Assembly: GCA_965249455.1 (NCBI GenBank)
Contig: OZ252236.1
Coordinates: 2,852,001-2,916,000, forward strand
Source: Jiulongibacter sp024742395
Lineage (GTDB): Bacteria > Bacteroidota > Bacteroidia > Cytophagales > Spirosomataceae
DNA: 64,000 nt
Direction of reading: 5' to 3'
Under the pieces are notes generated by a model that was given only the letters and a program-made list of their open reading frames with translations, was not told the DNA's origin and searched no databases. The stretch's first letter is position 1; each line of letters begins with the position of its first letter. This document shows positions 8,965-18,554 of the stretch, one piece after another. The translations under genes and the position numbers were made by a program.

Positions 8965-9072
8965 TAAAGTATATGAAAAATAACTATCAGAAAAATCTGA
9001 CATAAACCAGGGGGCTAATTATGTCCTAAGAACCATGAAACAAACAAATTACATACATTAAACGTATTGGTT

Positions 9073-12000
9073 ATGAAACGAACATTACATAAAACTATAG
9101 TTAAAATTGTGCTGCTCGCTTTATTTATTCCTTTTAGCCTTGTATCCGTTAAGGCAGGAGAAATAAACGCGAATCTAAAAACTACTAAAATACATTTGGC
9201 CTATGAAAAAGCAACTGTGGCCCGAATTGTCAATGACATTACGAACAAAACCGATTTTCATTTCATCTATGAAGAAACAATAAGAAAGAGCTTAAATAAA
9301 ACGGTAACTTTTTCCAGAATTAATAATTTGTATGATTTACTAAATACGGTTGCCTTTCAGGCAGATTTAGAATTCAAGGAGTTAAATAAGACCATTGTAA
9401 TAAAGAAATCTCAAAGGGAAAGTTCTCTCGTACCAAAGCCTTTAGCTATCAGAGTTTCTGGCAGAGTAACTGATGAAAATAACGAGGCCTTAGTAGGTGC
9501 AAATGTTACAATAAAAGGAACCACCAAAGGTACAGTTACTAATGTTAATGGAGAGTTCTCTTTGGATGTACCTGATAAGGAAGCAGTGCTTACTTTCTCC
9601 TTTATAGGTTTCGAAGTTCAGGAAGTACTTGTTGGTAACAAAACCACAATAAACGTTTCCTTGAGCTTATCAGAAAACGCCTTTCAGGATGTTGTAGTTA
9701 CGGCTCTTGGCCTGGAGAGAAATGAGCGAAGTCTTGGTTATGCAGTAGCCAAAATTGAGGCAGATGAGGTTACAAGAGTAGCTCAGGAAAATGTACTAAA
9801 CTCAATGGCGGGTAAAGTACCTGGGGTAACAATTAACTCTACGGGCGGAACAGGTTCTTCCGTAAGTATGATTATTAGAGGAGCAACTTCATTAAACAGT
9901 GACAATCAACCACTCTTTGTTGTTGATGGTATTCCAATTTCGAATTCCCTGAATAATATTTCCCAGATAGGAAGTGATAATAAAGTCGATTATGGAAATG
10001 CCATTTCAGATTTAAATCCGGATGATATAGAGAATGTATCGATTCTGAAAGGTCCAAGTGCCGCAGCACTTTATGGCTCTAGAGCGGCAAACGGAGTAGT
10101 TTTAATAACAACGAAATCAGGAAAAAATGTCAGGAAAACTACGATCTCTATTTCTTCAAATACGGTTTTTGACAATCCGTACAAATACCTTGATTTTCAT
10201 ACTTCTAATGCTACAGGCGTAAGACCATATACGCCCGATAATAATCCTTATCCGGGAGGGGTGTTACAGATTGAAGAAGGATCGGCTGCAGGAATAGGTC
10301 CCGAACTTGATAAAGGCTATAAGGCTATCCAGTGGAATAGTCCTGTGGATGCCAATGGTAATAGAATTCCGACAGAATTGATTTCATACAAAGACAACGT
10401 TGCCAATTTTGTAAAAACAGGGATTACGACCACAAACACAGTTTCTATTGCGAACAATACTGAGCTAATGAATTACCGTGTTGGTTTTACCAATATGCTA
10501 AATAATGGCATGGTGCCAAATTCTGATTTATTCAGAAATAACCTGTCCGTCAGTTCTGACTTGAATGCCGCAAAAAATCTTGTTTTCAGTACCAATGTAA
10601 ATGTTACAAGATCATGGGCAAATAACAGACCTTCAGGCAATAGAGGAACTAACCCTCTTGAGGCGGCATATAAGGTTTCACCCCATATTAATATTCTGGA
10701 CCTGAAAAGATATTGGATTCCAGGCCAGGAGGGTTTAAGACAGCTTTCACAGGCAGAAGGAGAGTATAATAACCCATATTTTTTGGCAAACGAAGTGAAC
10801 AATGGATTTACAAGAGATAGAGTTTACGGGAACTTGAAAGCAGACTGGAAGATACTTCCTTCCTTAAATCTTATGGTTCGGTATGGCATAGATCAATACT
10901 CTGAACTTAGAGAAACCAAAATAGCCAACAGTTACACGAATGAACCCTACGGAGCATATGGTTTGATAAACCTGGATAGGTACGAAAGTAATGCAGATTT
11001 TCTGGCAACGTACTCAAAAGATATCTCCGATCTTAATATGTCATTCTCTGTAGGTGGAAATACACGGTACGAGAAAGGTAATAACACCAAAAACGCCACT
11101 AAAAACGGCGGTTCTGGTTTAATTGTGCCAGGTGTCTTTACCTTAAGTAATACCTCTTCAGATAATCTCGATTATGCAAGCTATAAATATGAGAAAGGAG
11201 TTAATAGCTTGTATGCCATGGCAACTTTCGGTTATAAAAGAAAGCTATATCTAGACTTAACAGCACGAAATGACTGGTCTAGTACATTGCCAAAAAGTGA
11301 AGCTTCTTATTTCTACCCATCTGCCTCTGTTAGTGCAATTGTTAACGAAATGATTTCACTTAGTCCATCTATTAATTTATTTAAATTAAGAGGAGGATGG
11401 GCACAAGTAGGTAATGATACTAGTCCTTATCAGCTAGTTTCAACTTTAACAAATGTTGGAGAATGGGATGGTATTCCTCGCCTTTCCATTCCGAGTAACT
11501 TACTTACTCCTGATTTGAAACCAGAGATTGCGACATCTTGGGAGGTAGGTACAGATATTTCTGCTTTTAATGACAGATTTTTTCTGCAAGCCACATATTA
11601 TCAGGTGAAAAATAGAAACCAGATTTTTGAGGCCTCATTAGCTCCATCTACAGGATATTCGACAAAGAAGGTCAATGCAGGTTTAATTGAGAATAAAGGT
11701 TGGGAACTACAGTTAGGGGGTACGGCTATTCAAAGAAAAGATTTACAATGGAATATTAGTGCGAACATAACACGTTCAAGAACAAGAATTCTGGAGCTGG
11801 CAGAGGGCATGGATTTATTTCAATTATGGTCAGATTCACGAGGTGGAGCGTGGACCTATTTGGGTGAAGAAGTAGGAGATATATACGACCGGAAAATGGT
11901 CACAGTGGAAGATAAAGAATCACCTTATTATGGTTATCCTTTGCTCGATGAAGATGGCTCATGGCAAGCTATAAATCAAAACAGTGCAAAAAACAAGATT

Positions 12001-12714
12001 GGAAATTTCAATCCTGACTTTATCGCTGGCATGCAAACAAGCCTTTCCTATAAAGGATTTGGACTTAATATGTCTTTTGACTGGAGACAAGGGGGAGATT
12101 TTGTTTCTCAAACATACAGGTATAGCGAATCGGATCTGAAAACTCAAAGATGGCTTGATCAATTAATAAATCCGGGTGATTTACAAGGTGACGAATTGAG
12201 AGATTTTTTAGTTGCAAATGCTGATAAATATATAACGGATGGTATAAATGTGGTAGGCGGACCAGGAGATTCCTATGGTGGATTTCCATTCTCCTATGGT
12301 GTTACTCTAAACGATGGCGTTTTTAATCCTGGTGTGATTGGTATTTATGAAAACGGCGAAATAGTCGGGTATCAGGAAAACCTTGGTGGTGAGGGCACCA
12401 AGATAATTCCGTATGCAGATAATTATCCATGGTCGTTCTTTCAGCCAGCTATGTTTGATGCTTCGTATTTAAAGCTAAGAGAGATCTCCTTTTCTTATCA
12501 ATTGCCTAAAGCCTTTATAAGTAAAGCTGGGATAGAAAACGCCTCGGTAGCCATATATAGTAGAAATATCATTCTATGGACTAAGGCGAAAGTGGGAATT
12601 GACCCAGAAAATGCTTTCCAGCAGGAAGATGGTTATTTTAAGCAGGGTATAGAACGCTATAATGTAAACCCGTGGGTTATGCCGGTGGGTGTCAAACTTA
12701 ACCTTAGTTTCTAA
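9073..12714 (+). CDS. SusC/RagA family TonB-dependent transporter with STN domain
   Basis: The chain is 1213 residues from ATG 9073 (a TTG two codons earlier is less likely). Order: signal peptide (to about residue 28), STN signalling domain (about 30-105), carboxypeptidase-regulatory-like domain (about 120-205, VSGRVTDENNEALVGANVTIKG), plug (LNSMAGKVPGVTI, IRGATSLN, LKGPSAAALYGSRAANGVVLITTK), then a large barrel ending in VKLNLSF. It forms the outer-membrane pore of an uptake pair with the SusD lipoprotein encoded 19 bases downstream. The STN domain marks it as the receptor that signals to the FecR/sigma pair just upstream. The ligand is not evident; the neighbouring enzymes suggest a phosphate ester. 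Confidence 0.95.
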   Translation: MKRTLHKTIVKIVLLALFIPFSLVSVKAGEINANLKTTKIHLAYEKATVARIVNDITNKTDFHFIYEETIRKSLNKTVTFSRINNLYDLLNTVAFQADLEFKELNKTIVIKKSQRESSLVPKPLAIRVSGRVTDENNEALVGANVTIKGTTKGTVTNVNGEFSLDVPDKEAVLTFSFIGFEVQEVLVGNKTTINVSLSLSENAFQDVVVTALGLERNERSLGYAVAKIEADEVTRVAQENVLNSMAGKVPGVTINSTGGTGSSVSMIIRGATSLNSDNQPLFVVDGIPISNSLNNISQIGSDNKVDYGNAISDLNPDDIENVSILKGPSAAALYGSRAANGVVLITTKSGKNVRKTTISISSNTVFDNPYKYLDFHTSNATGVRPYTPDNNPYPGGVLQIEEGSAAGIGPELDKGYKAIQWNSPVDANGNRIPTELISYKDNVANFVKTGITTTNTVSIANNTELMNYRVGFTNMLNNGMVPNSDLFRNNLSVSSDLNAAKNLVFSTNVNVTRSWANNRPSGNRGTNPLEAAYKVSPHINILDLKRYWIPGQEGLRQLSQAEGEYNNPYFLANEVNNGFTRDRVYGNLKADWKILPSLNLMVRYGIDQYSELRETKIANSYTNEPYGAYGLINLDRYESNADFLATYSKDISDLNMSFSVGGNTRYEKGNNTKNATKNGGSGLIVPGVFTLSNTSSDNLDYASYKYEKGVNSLYAMATFGYKRKLYLDLTARNDWSSTLPKSEASYFYPSASVSAIVNEMISLSPSINLFKLRGGWAQVGNDTSPYQLVSTLTNVGEWDGIPRLSIPSNLLTPDLKPEIATSWEVGTDISAFNDRFFLQATYYQVKNRNQIFEASLAPSTGYSTKKVNAGLIENKGWELQLGGTAIQRKDLQWNISANITRSRTRILELAEGMDLFQLWSDSRGGAWTYLGEEVGDIYDRKMVTVEDKESPYYGYPLLDEDGSWQAINQNSAKNKIGNFNPDFIAGMQTSLSYKGFGLNMSFDWRQGGDFVSQTYRYSESDLKTQRWLDQLINPGDLQGDELRDFLVANADKYITDGINVVGGPGDSYGGFPFSYGVTLNDGVFNPGVIGIYENGEIVGYQENLGGEGTKIIPYADNYPWSFFQPAMFDASYLKLREISFSYQLPKAFISKAGIENASVAIYSRNIILWTKAKVGIDPENAFQQEDGYFKQGIERYNVNPWVMPVGVKLNLSF

Positions 12715-12733
12715 AGATAAAACTCCTAAGAAA

Positions 12734-14386
12734 ATGAAAACATTAAGAATAAAAACAGTTCTAACAGTAAGTGTGATGCTCTTTGCTACGTTATCGTGTA
12801 GAGATTTGGAAGAGCTTAATGTAAATCCAAATGGTATTAACCCTGATGGTATTGTTCCTGCTCAAATAATGGCAACCGTTCTTACAGAAGCCTCAATGGG
12901 GACTGTTAACCTTGGATTTCAGAATATCGCAGGCGTGGTTCAGCATACACAGCTTGATGCCTGGTTCTCAAGTCATAATGATTACGATTGGTCAGACCAA
13001 AGCTGGGCAGGTTGGTATAAAATACTTAGAAATAACAGGCATTTATACGAAAGAGCTGTAGCCCAGGATTTGCCTTTTTATGAAGGAGTTTCTGTAATTA
13101 TGAAATCATACATTTTTGGAATGATTACCGATTTATGGGGAGATGCTCCTTATACAGAAGCTGTTAGTGGAGATTTAGGCGAAATTCTCCCTGCTTTTGA
13201 TAATCAGGGAGATATTTACAAAGGAATTCTTGCTGATTTAGAAAAGGCAAACGAGATTCTTATTACCTACCAAAGTTTAAACCAAATTGAGAATTTTGGA
13301 GATGATGTTATTTACGATGGAGATGCCATGAAATGGAGGAGGTTTGCAAACTCCCTACAGTTAAGGTATTTAATGAGAATTTCAGATAAAGAACCAGATT
13401 TGGCTAAAGCAGGTATTGAAAAGTTGATTTCTGACCCTTCTAAATATCCTTTAATTCTTACAGCTGATAATGACACCACCATGGATTATGTAGGAACCGG
13501 AGATGCAAATAGCTGGCCGTCAAACTCCGTGTTTGATTCAAGTTCAGGAAGTAATTACAGAAGGATTAAAATGTGTTCTACATTTATAGAAGCACTTCAG
13601 AAACTGAGAGATCCCAGAATTGCTGTTTGGGCTCAAAAAGTGGAGGTGCCAATTGTAGTAGATGAGAATTTACCTGCTGGTTCTGATGAAGTTATTGATG
13701 GGGTACGGTATATATCCCCTGATCGTGTTGGAGATAATGAAATTGATACTGACCCCGAATACGTTGGTTTACCACCTTCAGTTTCATCCTTACCATCAAG
13801 TTATAATTTAAATCCAACTCCTGGTCAGCTTTCATACAACCCTCATGTCTCATTTTTAAGCCCTTTATATGCCAAAGCGAGTGATCCTTTGCTTAAAGCC
13901 AGATTATGTTCTGCTGCCGAAGTGAATTTTATATTGGCTGAGGCTGCCTTAAAAGGATGGAATGTTTCAGGAGAAGCGGAGGAATACTATAAAAATGGGA
14001 TCAAAGAGTCATTCGCTTCCTGGAATGTAACTGAAAGTTATAATGCCTATATTTCTGGAGAAGCTGCATTTAAAATATCTGCAAGTACTGAAATTAAAAG
14101 AGAACAAATAATTACACAAAAGTGGATAGCTAGCTGGACTGCAGCTACAGAAGCTTGGTTTGATTATAGAAGAACAGGATTTCCTAAATTAACTCCTGGT
14201 CCGGCGGCAAAGAGAGAAGTTTTACCACTGCGGTTCTATTACATGCAATCAGAACTTATGTTAAACGAAACGAACGCAAATAATGCGGTAGATAAACTGG
14301 AACAAACCAGTTACACTCAGGCCGATGGTAAAAATAGTGCATGGTCTAAGTTCTGGTTACTTCAAGGAACAGGAAAGCCATGGTAA
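12734..14386 (+). CDS. SusD/RagB-like nutrient-binding outer-membrane lipoprotein
   Basis: Start set at ATG 12734, giving a lipoprotein signal with Cys at residue 22 (LFATLSC). The mature part begins RDLEELNVNPNG, typical of the SusD-like subgroup often labelled SusD-like_2. The 550 residues contain the helical TPR-type core and a late FILAEAALKGW motif. It should sit as a lid on the SusC barrel and catch the ligand. It is the last gene before a strong hairpin terminator at 14460. Confidence 0.93.
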   Translation: MKTLRIKTVLTVSVMLFATLSCRDLEELNVNPNGINPDGIVPAQIMATVLTEASMGTVNLGFQNIAGVVQHTQLDAWFSSHNDYDWSDQSWAGWYKILRNNRHLYERAVAQDLPFYEGVSVIMKSYIFGMITDLWGDAPYTEAVSGDLGEILPAFDNQGDIYKGILADLEKANEILITYQSLNQIENFGDDVIYDGDAMKWRRFANSLQLRYLMRISDKEPDLAKAGIEKLISDPSKYPLILTADNDTTMDYVGTGDANSWPSNSVFDSSSGSNYRRIKMCSTFIEALQKLRDPRIAVWAQKVEVPIVVDENLPAGSDEVIDGVRYISPDRVGDNEIDTDPEYVGLPPSVSSLPSSYNLNPTPGQLSYNPHVSFLSPLYAKASDPLLKARLCSAAEVNFILAEAALKGWNVSGEAEEYYKNGIKESFASWNVTESYNAYISGEAAFKISASTEIKREQIITQKWIASWTAATEAWFDYRRTGFPKLTPGPAAKREVLPLRFYYMQSELMLNETNANNAVDKLEQTSYTQADGKNSAWSKFWLLQGTGKPW

Positions 14387-14459
14387 AGAAATAGTTCTGG
14401 AGGATTTTATAGTGTGATTCTTAATTATGGTTGCTTTCTGGCGGCCATAATTTTTATTT

Positions 14460-14492
14460 GAAAGGGGGCAAATTCTAGATTTGCCCCCTTTC
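14460..14492 (+). terminator. Strong 13-bp hairpin terminator after SusD
   Basis: GAAAGGGGGCAAA at 14460-14472 pairs perfectly with TTTGCCCCCTTTC at 14480-14492 around a 7-base loop. It ends the sigma/FecR/SusC/SusD transcript. Being symmetrical, it may work from both sides. Confidence 0.85.
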
Positions 14493-14686
14493 TCTATTTA
14501 GCTAATATTATGTGTTTGGTCAGACTAAATAAATCTCATTGAAACCAGTTAGCGTTTTATGTGCAAAGCTTTTAATTATCCAACACAGAAAGAAGGTTTG
14601 CAATGTATTCCATTTAAAAGGTTAAGGGCAGGTAATTGAATCCAAAGGCCGCTGTAATAGTACCTGGCTTTTGGAATTGAGGTTAT
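14493..14686. other. Intergenic stretch without recognisable gene
   Basis: Together with the terminator and its flank this makes a 300-base gap between SusD and the convergent hydrolase gene. I see no open frame with coding character, no second hairpin and no tRNA. It is AT-rich and unremarkable. Confidence 0.6.
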
Positions 14687-16042
14687 TTATAACACTTGAG
14701 TTGAGTCGATAACATATATTCTGGTACTCTCTGTATATGTTCCACCGTTTGGATGTTCATATTCCAAATCTATATACATTGCCCTATAACCGGATTTTGG
14801 GAATTTATTGATATACTTAATATTTGAATTACCTTCCTTTTTTAACTTCATTGAAGTCCATTTGTCGTTTCTGAAATCTCTATCTTCAGAACTGGCTGTC
14901 CAAACCAATGCATCTATTAATTTATTTTCAGATGAGGCAACCTCAATTTTTAATGCCTCTTTGTCTGATTCTACAGACCATTCACACTTAGGATACTCAT
15001 TTCTTTGCAGGGTGTTTGCCCAAAATGCACTCAGAGCATTTAAGGCTTGCTCCCCACCAGCTAAGTCATGACCAGCATTTGGAACATAATGTATATGATT
15101 TTGACCGGGAATACTGTCGTAATAATTCTTAATGGCATCGACGGGCCAATAAGGATCATTTGTACCTATAAAAATCATTTTAGGCATAGTGAGTTTTTCA
15201 CGGTATGAATATGGGTCAATCATGTTGACGAGAAAAGTCCCTGTATCTGAAGCCATTTGTTGGGGAATTTCCAAACTAACATAATCTTGGATTTCAATGC
15301 TGTAGTCTTGCCAGGTTGAAATTTGATACTGCAAACTTACTGGCATATTTAAAACATCTATTACCATTGGAGCAATAGCCTCGACTCTGGGATCCTGTGA
15401 ACCTGTTAGCCAGGTGGTCCAACCTCTCTTAGAAAGTCCAGATATAGTAAATGTTTTTATGTCATGTTGAAGTTCTGTTTTAGCGAACTCCTGCACACTA
15501 TCCATTCCTTTAACAGCACTTTTAACCATTGGGAAAAGCAAGGGCCAGTTATAGTCACCGTCTTTCTTGAAGTTATGAAGTGTATAAGAAATCAAGGCGT
15601 CTTCTGTGAGGTCACCAAAAAGTGGTTGATTCGGGGTTTGCCTTAAAAGAGCCACAATGCCTCTATTTTTTTGAGCCATTGCAGCGAGTCCTGTAGCTAA
15701 GTCATCAGTATTGCTCCTTAGATTTGGTTCACTATCCTTATTACTGCCACCTGAAATAAATAATAATGCACCGCTATAATCTACCTGGCTGGGTACAAAT
15801 ACCGTTAATTGATGTTTCCATGTTATTCCTTGCCATATTTGAGAAGTTAAAATTAATTGATAGCACTTTACAGAATCGAGATTTAAGCTGTCTGTTATAT
15901 CCCAATGATAAACAGAATCTTCCTTTGCTAAATAAGTTTCCAGGGCGTTGGTTGAATTGACTTCTTTAACAGGGGTCTGTTTGCATGACAGCATACTGCC
16001 TATCGCGAAAACGGCAACCAATGATACAAAATTAATTTTCAT
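14687..16042 (-). CDS. PqaA-like (PhoPQ-activated pathogenicity-related) alpha/beta hydrolase lipoprotein
   Basis: Start chosen at ATG 16042, giving a lipoprotein signal with Cys at residue 20 (IGSMLSC) and a 451-residue product. The family marks are GLSKRGWTTWLTGSQDPRV (nucleophilic serine in GLSKRG), an acidic residue in GTNDPYWPVDA and a late NAGHDL histidine, together a plausible Ser-Asp-His triad. Family members are periplasmic alpha/beta hydrolases of unclear substrate, named for a PhoPQ-activated gene in Salmonella. It is convergent with SusD and divergent from the phosphatase operon. Surrounded by phosphoester enzymes, it may remove an acyl or ester group from the same nutrient; this is inference. 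Confidence 0.85.
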   Translation of the reverse strand: MKINFVSLVAVFAIGSMLSCKQTPVKEVNSTNALETYLAKEDSVYHWDITDSLNLDSVKCYQLILTSQIWQGITWKHQLTVFVPSQVDYSGALLFISGGSNKDSEPNLRSNTDDLATGLAAMAQKNRGIVALLRQTPNQPLFGDLTEDALISYTLHNFKKDGDYNWPLLFPMVKSAVKGMDSVQEFAKTELQHDIKTFTISGLSKRGWTTWLTGSQDPRVEAIAPMVIDVLNMPVSLQYQISTWQDYSIEIQDYVSLEIPQQMASDTGTFLVNMIDPYSYREKLTMPKMIFIGTNDPYWPVDAIKNYYDSIPGQNHIHYVPNAGHDLAGGEQALNALSAFWANTLQRNEYPKCEWSVESDKEALKIEVASSENKLIDALVWTASSEDRDFRNDKWTSMKLKKEGNSNIKYINKFPKSGYRAMYIDLEYEHPNGGTYTESTRIYVIDSTQVL

Positions 16043-16239
16043 GTTATGAATTGTGTTAAATACGTTTGGTAGCAGACCAATCGAATTGATTAAAATGAAG
16101 AAATAAATAATTGTAAATAGTCTAAAACACAATAGTCCATTTTAGGATGGAGTCAGTCTTAGAGGTGAATATGAGGAAATATTCAATTCGAATAAGAGTA
16201 ACAAATATAATTGGTTTAAACGCATTTTTACAAACAAAA

Positions 16240-17643
16240 ATGAAATTAAATATTGGTTTAAGTTATTGTAATACAGTGATTTATATTGTATTCTTCTTGG
16301 CTACTTTTCAATTGAGTTATGCCCAAAAACTAGAGCATTCACATGATGGAAATATACATAGCCATGAGTATGCGGATCTAGATTCTCTAATGAACCGTTT
16401 TGCGGAGCACAAATTACTTTTCCCTAGCAATGTGCCAGATAGGATTATTTTAAATCTAACGGAAGATCCTACTACCTCTGTGGCTGTTAACTGGCGTACC
16501 TCCTTGAATGTACGTGAAGGAATTATTGAATACGCTGAGGCAAGTCATGGTCCTGAATTTAGAAGCGAACCTTTTAAAATTATGGCCAAAATGGAGACTC
16601 TATCTGTTAGCCGAGAGAATGAGCCCATTGTAAAGGCAAATTATCATTCAGGAATTATAAAAAATCTAACACCGGGTAAAAAGTATGTTTACAGAGTAGG
16701 AGATGGAGTAAATTGGAGTGAATGGTTTCAGATAACCATGCCGGGAAAAGACGTACCAATTTCATTTGTTTATTTTGGAGATGCCCAGAATGATGTGAAA
16801 TCTATGTGGTCAAGAATTATAAGAGAAGCATATCACACCATGCCTGATATAGATTTCCTGTTACATGCCGGAGACTTAATTAACCGGCATGACAGAGACA
16901 TTGAATGGGGTGAGTGGTTTCATGCGGGTGGTTTTATCCATGCTCAGGTGCCTAGTATTATGACACCTGGTAACCATGAGTATTCTAACGTGAAGCTATC
17001 TCCGCAGTGGAGACCACAGTTTAATCTGCCTACCAATGGAGTAAAAGGTTTAGAAGAGACATGTTATGAAATTAACTATCCTGACTTAAAAGTGGTATCT
17101 CTTGATGCAGAGCAAATAGATGAGTCACCATTCTTTAGAGAGGCTCAGGCAAAGTGGTTAGATTCATTATTAACATACAATCCAAAAAAATGGACAGTGA
17201 TTACCTTCCATTATCCTATTTACTCCACAAAACCAAACAGAGATAATGTAAAGCTCAGAGAGACTTTCAAGCCTATATTTGACAAGCATAAAGTTGATTT
17301 AGTCTTGCAAGGTCACGATCATGCCTATGGCAGAGGAACGGCAGATAATGTGGCTACAGGTTCTTCTGTAAAATCAAAGGAGGCGGGTACATTATATGTG
17401 GTTTCTGTAAGTGGCCCTAAAATGTATGACATGACTTATGAAGATAGTTGGATGGAAAGAAAAGCTGAAAATACACAGCTTTTTCAAGTCATCACAGTAG
17501 CCGAAGACCTGGTCCATTATAAGGCCTTCACAGGGACTGGCGATTTGTATGATTCTTTCATTCTTAAGAAGAACGGTAAAAAACCGAATATTCTAATTAA
17601 TCAAATTCCAGATACACCCGAAAGAAGGCATCCCAAAAAATAG
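16240..17643 (+). CDS. Secreted purple-acid-phosphatase-like metallophosphoesterase
   Basis: With the start at ATG 16240 (signal peptide ending SYAQ) the product is 467 residues. A histidine-rich stretch follows the signal (EHSHDGNIHSHEY). Next comes a fibronectin-like N-terminal domain of the purple acid phosphatase kind (SVAVNWRTS to KYVYRVGDG). The catalytic domain shows the metal-binding blocks in order: YFGDAQND, HAGDLINRHD, TPGNHEY, FHYPIY and GHDHAYGRG. It probably releases phosphate from esters outside the cytoplasm. It is followed after 31 bases by the glycerophosphodiesterase gene, forming a three-gene operon. Confidence 0.9.
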   Translation: MKLNIGLSYCNTVIYIVFFLATFQLSYAQKLEHSHDGNIHSHEYADLDSLMNRFAEHKLLFPSNVPDRIILNLTEDPTTSVAVNWRTSLNVREGIIEYAEASHGPEFRSEPFKIMAKMETLSVSRENEPIVKANYHSGIIKNLTPGKKYVYRVGDGVNWSEWFQITMPGKDVPISFVYFGDAQNDVKSMWSRIIREAYHTMPDIDFLLHAGDLINRHDRDIEWGEWFHAGGFIHAQVPSIMTPGNHEYSNVKLSPQWRPQFNLPTNGVKGLEETCYEINYPDLKVVSLDAEQIDESPFFREAQAKWLDSLLTYNPKKWTVITFHYPIYSTKPNRDNVKLRETFKPIFDKHKVDLVLQGHDHAYGRGTADNVATGSSVKSKEAGTLYVVSVSGPKMYDMTYEDSWMERKAENTQLFQVITVAEDLVHYKAFTGTGDLYDSFILKKNGKKPNILINQIPDTPERRHPKK

Positions 17644-17674
17644 TCATGAGAGCTAAATTCTCAACCTAATAGCC

Positions 17675-18529
17675 ATGAAAACAAAAAATCTTAATGCCTT
17701 CTTTTTCACCTTTATTCTTTTTCCGTCCATTTCTTTCAGTCAGGTAACCAAAGATTATTTACAAGAAGTATTTTTTGAAAAAAACTCATCTAAAATTTTA
17801 GTAGCTGCTCATAGAGCCGCTCATAATCTGGCTCCTGAAAATTCATTGCTGTCTGTGCAGAATGCCATTAAAGAAGGAATTGATATTATTGAAATTGACA
17901 TTAGAACATCCAAAGATGGAGTTCCAATGCTTATGCATGATGGAACTATTGATAGAACGACAAACGGTACCGGGAAGTTAGAAGACTATACATTTGAAGA
18001 ACTTAAAGCTCTAAGACTGAAAAATAATGATGGCAGTTTAAGTGATTCAAAAATTCCAACTTTAAGGGAAGTTCTAGCCATTTGTAAGGGAAAAATTTTA
18101 ATAGATCTAGATTTGAAATTGACGGATATTGAACCGGTAATTGACGAAGTGCAAAAGGCAGGAATGCAAACGCAAGCCTTCTTTTTTGACAGTGATTATC
18201 GTGTTTTAAAGAAAATCAAGAAAATTGACCCAGCACTCTATTTAATGCCAAGAACCTACTCTGAAAAGCATGTTAAAAAAGCCATACGACTTTTTGATCC
18301 CCAAATTATTCATATTGATCCAAGCTTCTATTCGGCAGCACTAATGAGTGATTTACAGGCAAGGAAAATAAGGGTTTGGATTAATGCCTTTGGCGAAGTG
18401 GATAAATCGCTTTCGTCTGGTGAAAGTGAAGTTCTTTTAGATTTCCTTGAAAAGGGAGCGAATGTTTTACAAACAGATCAGCCTGAATTCATGCTCAAAG
18501 AACTAAAAGCAGTTGGTTTACATAATTGA
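17675..18529 (+). CDS. Secreted glycerophosphodiester phosphodiesterase
   Basis: The 284-residue enzyme has a signal peptide (to about SFSQ, residue 22) and the GDPD family blocks: AHRAAHNLAPENS near the front, with the HR pair and following Glu, then IEIDIRTSKDG and LMHDGTIDRTTNG. It should split glycerophosphodiesters into glycerol 3-phosphate and an alcohol in the periplasm or outside. It lies between the phosphatase gene and the unknown 716-residue gene, which supports a pathway taking phospholipid head groups down to free phosphate. Confidence 0.92.
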   Translation: MKTKNLNAFFFTFILFPSISFSQVTKDYLQEVFFEKNSSKILVAAHRAAHNLAPENSLLSVQNAIKEGIDIIEIDIRTSKDGVPMLMHDGTIDRTTNGTGKLEDYTFEELKALRLKNNDGSLSDSKIPTLREVLAICKGKILIDLDLKLTDIEPVIDEVQKAGMQTQAFFFDSDYRVLKKIKKIDPALYLMPRTYSEKHVKKAIRLFDPQIIHIDPSFYSAALMSDLQARKIRVWINAFGEVDKSLSSGESEVLLDFLEKGANVLQTDQPEFMLKELKAVGLHN

Positions 18530-18554
18530 ACTTGAGTTTTAAAATCATCATACT

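Noticed and set aside
7930..16143. Shared 13-mer AATAGTCCATTTT upstream of the FecR gene and in the pqaA/phosphatase gap
   Set aside because: A 13-base match is expected by chance several times in 64 kb of AT-rich DNA; no symmetry and no third copy.
16147..16239. Longer N-terminus for the phosphatase
   Set aside because: It would put 31 residues of no likeness to the family before a clean signal peptide.
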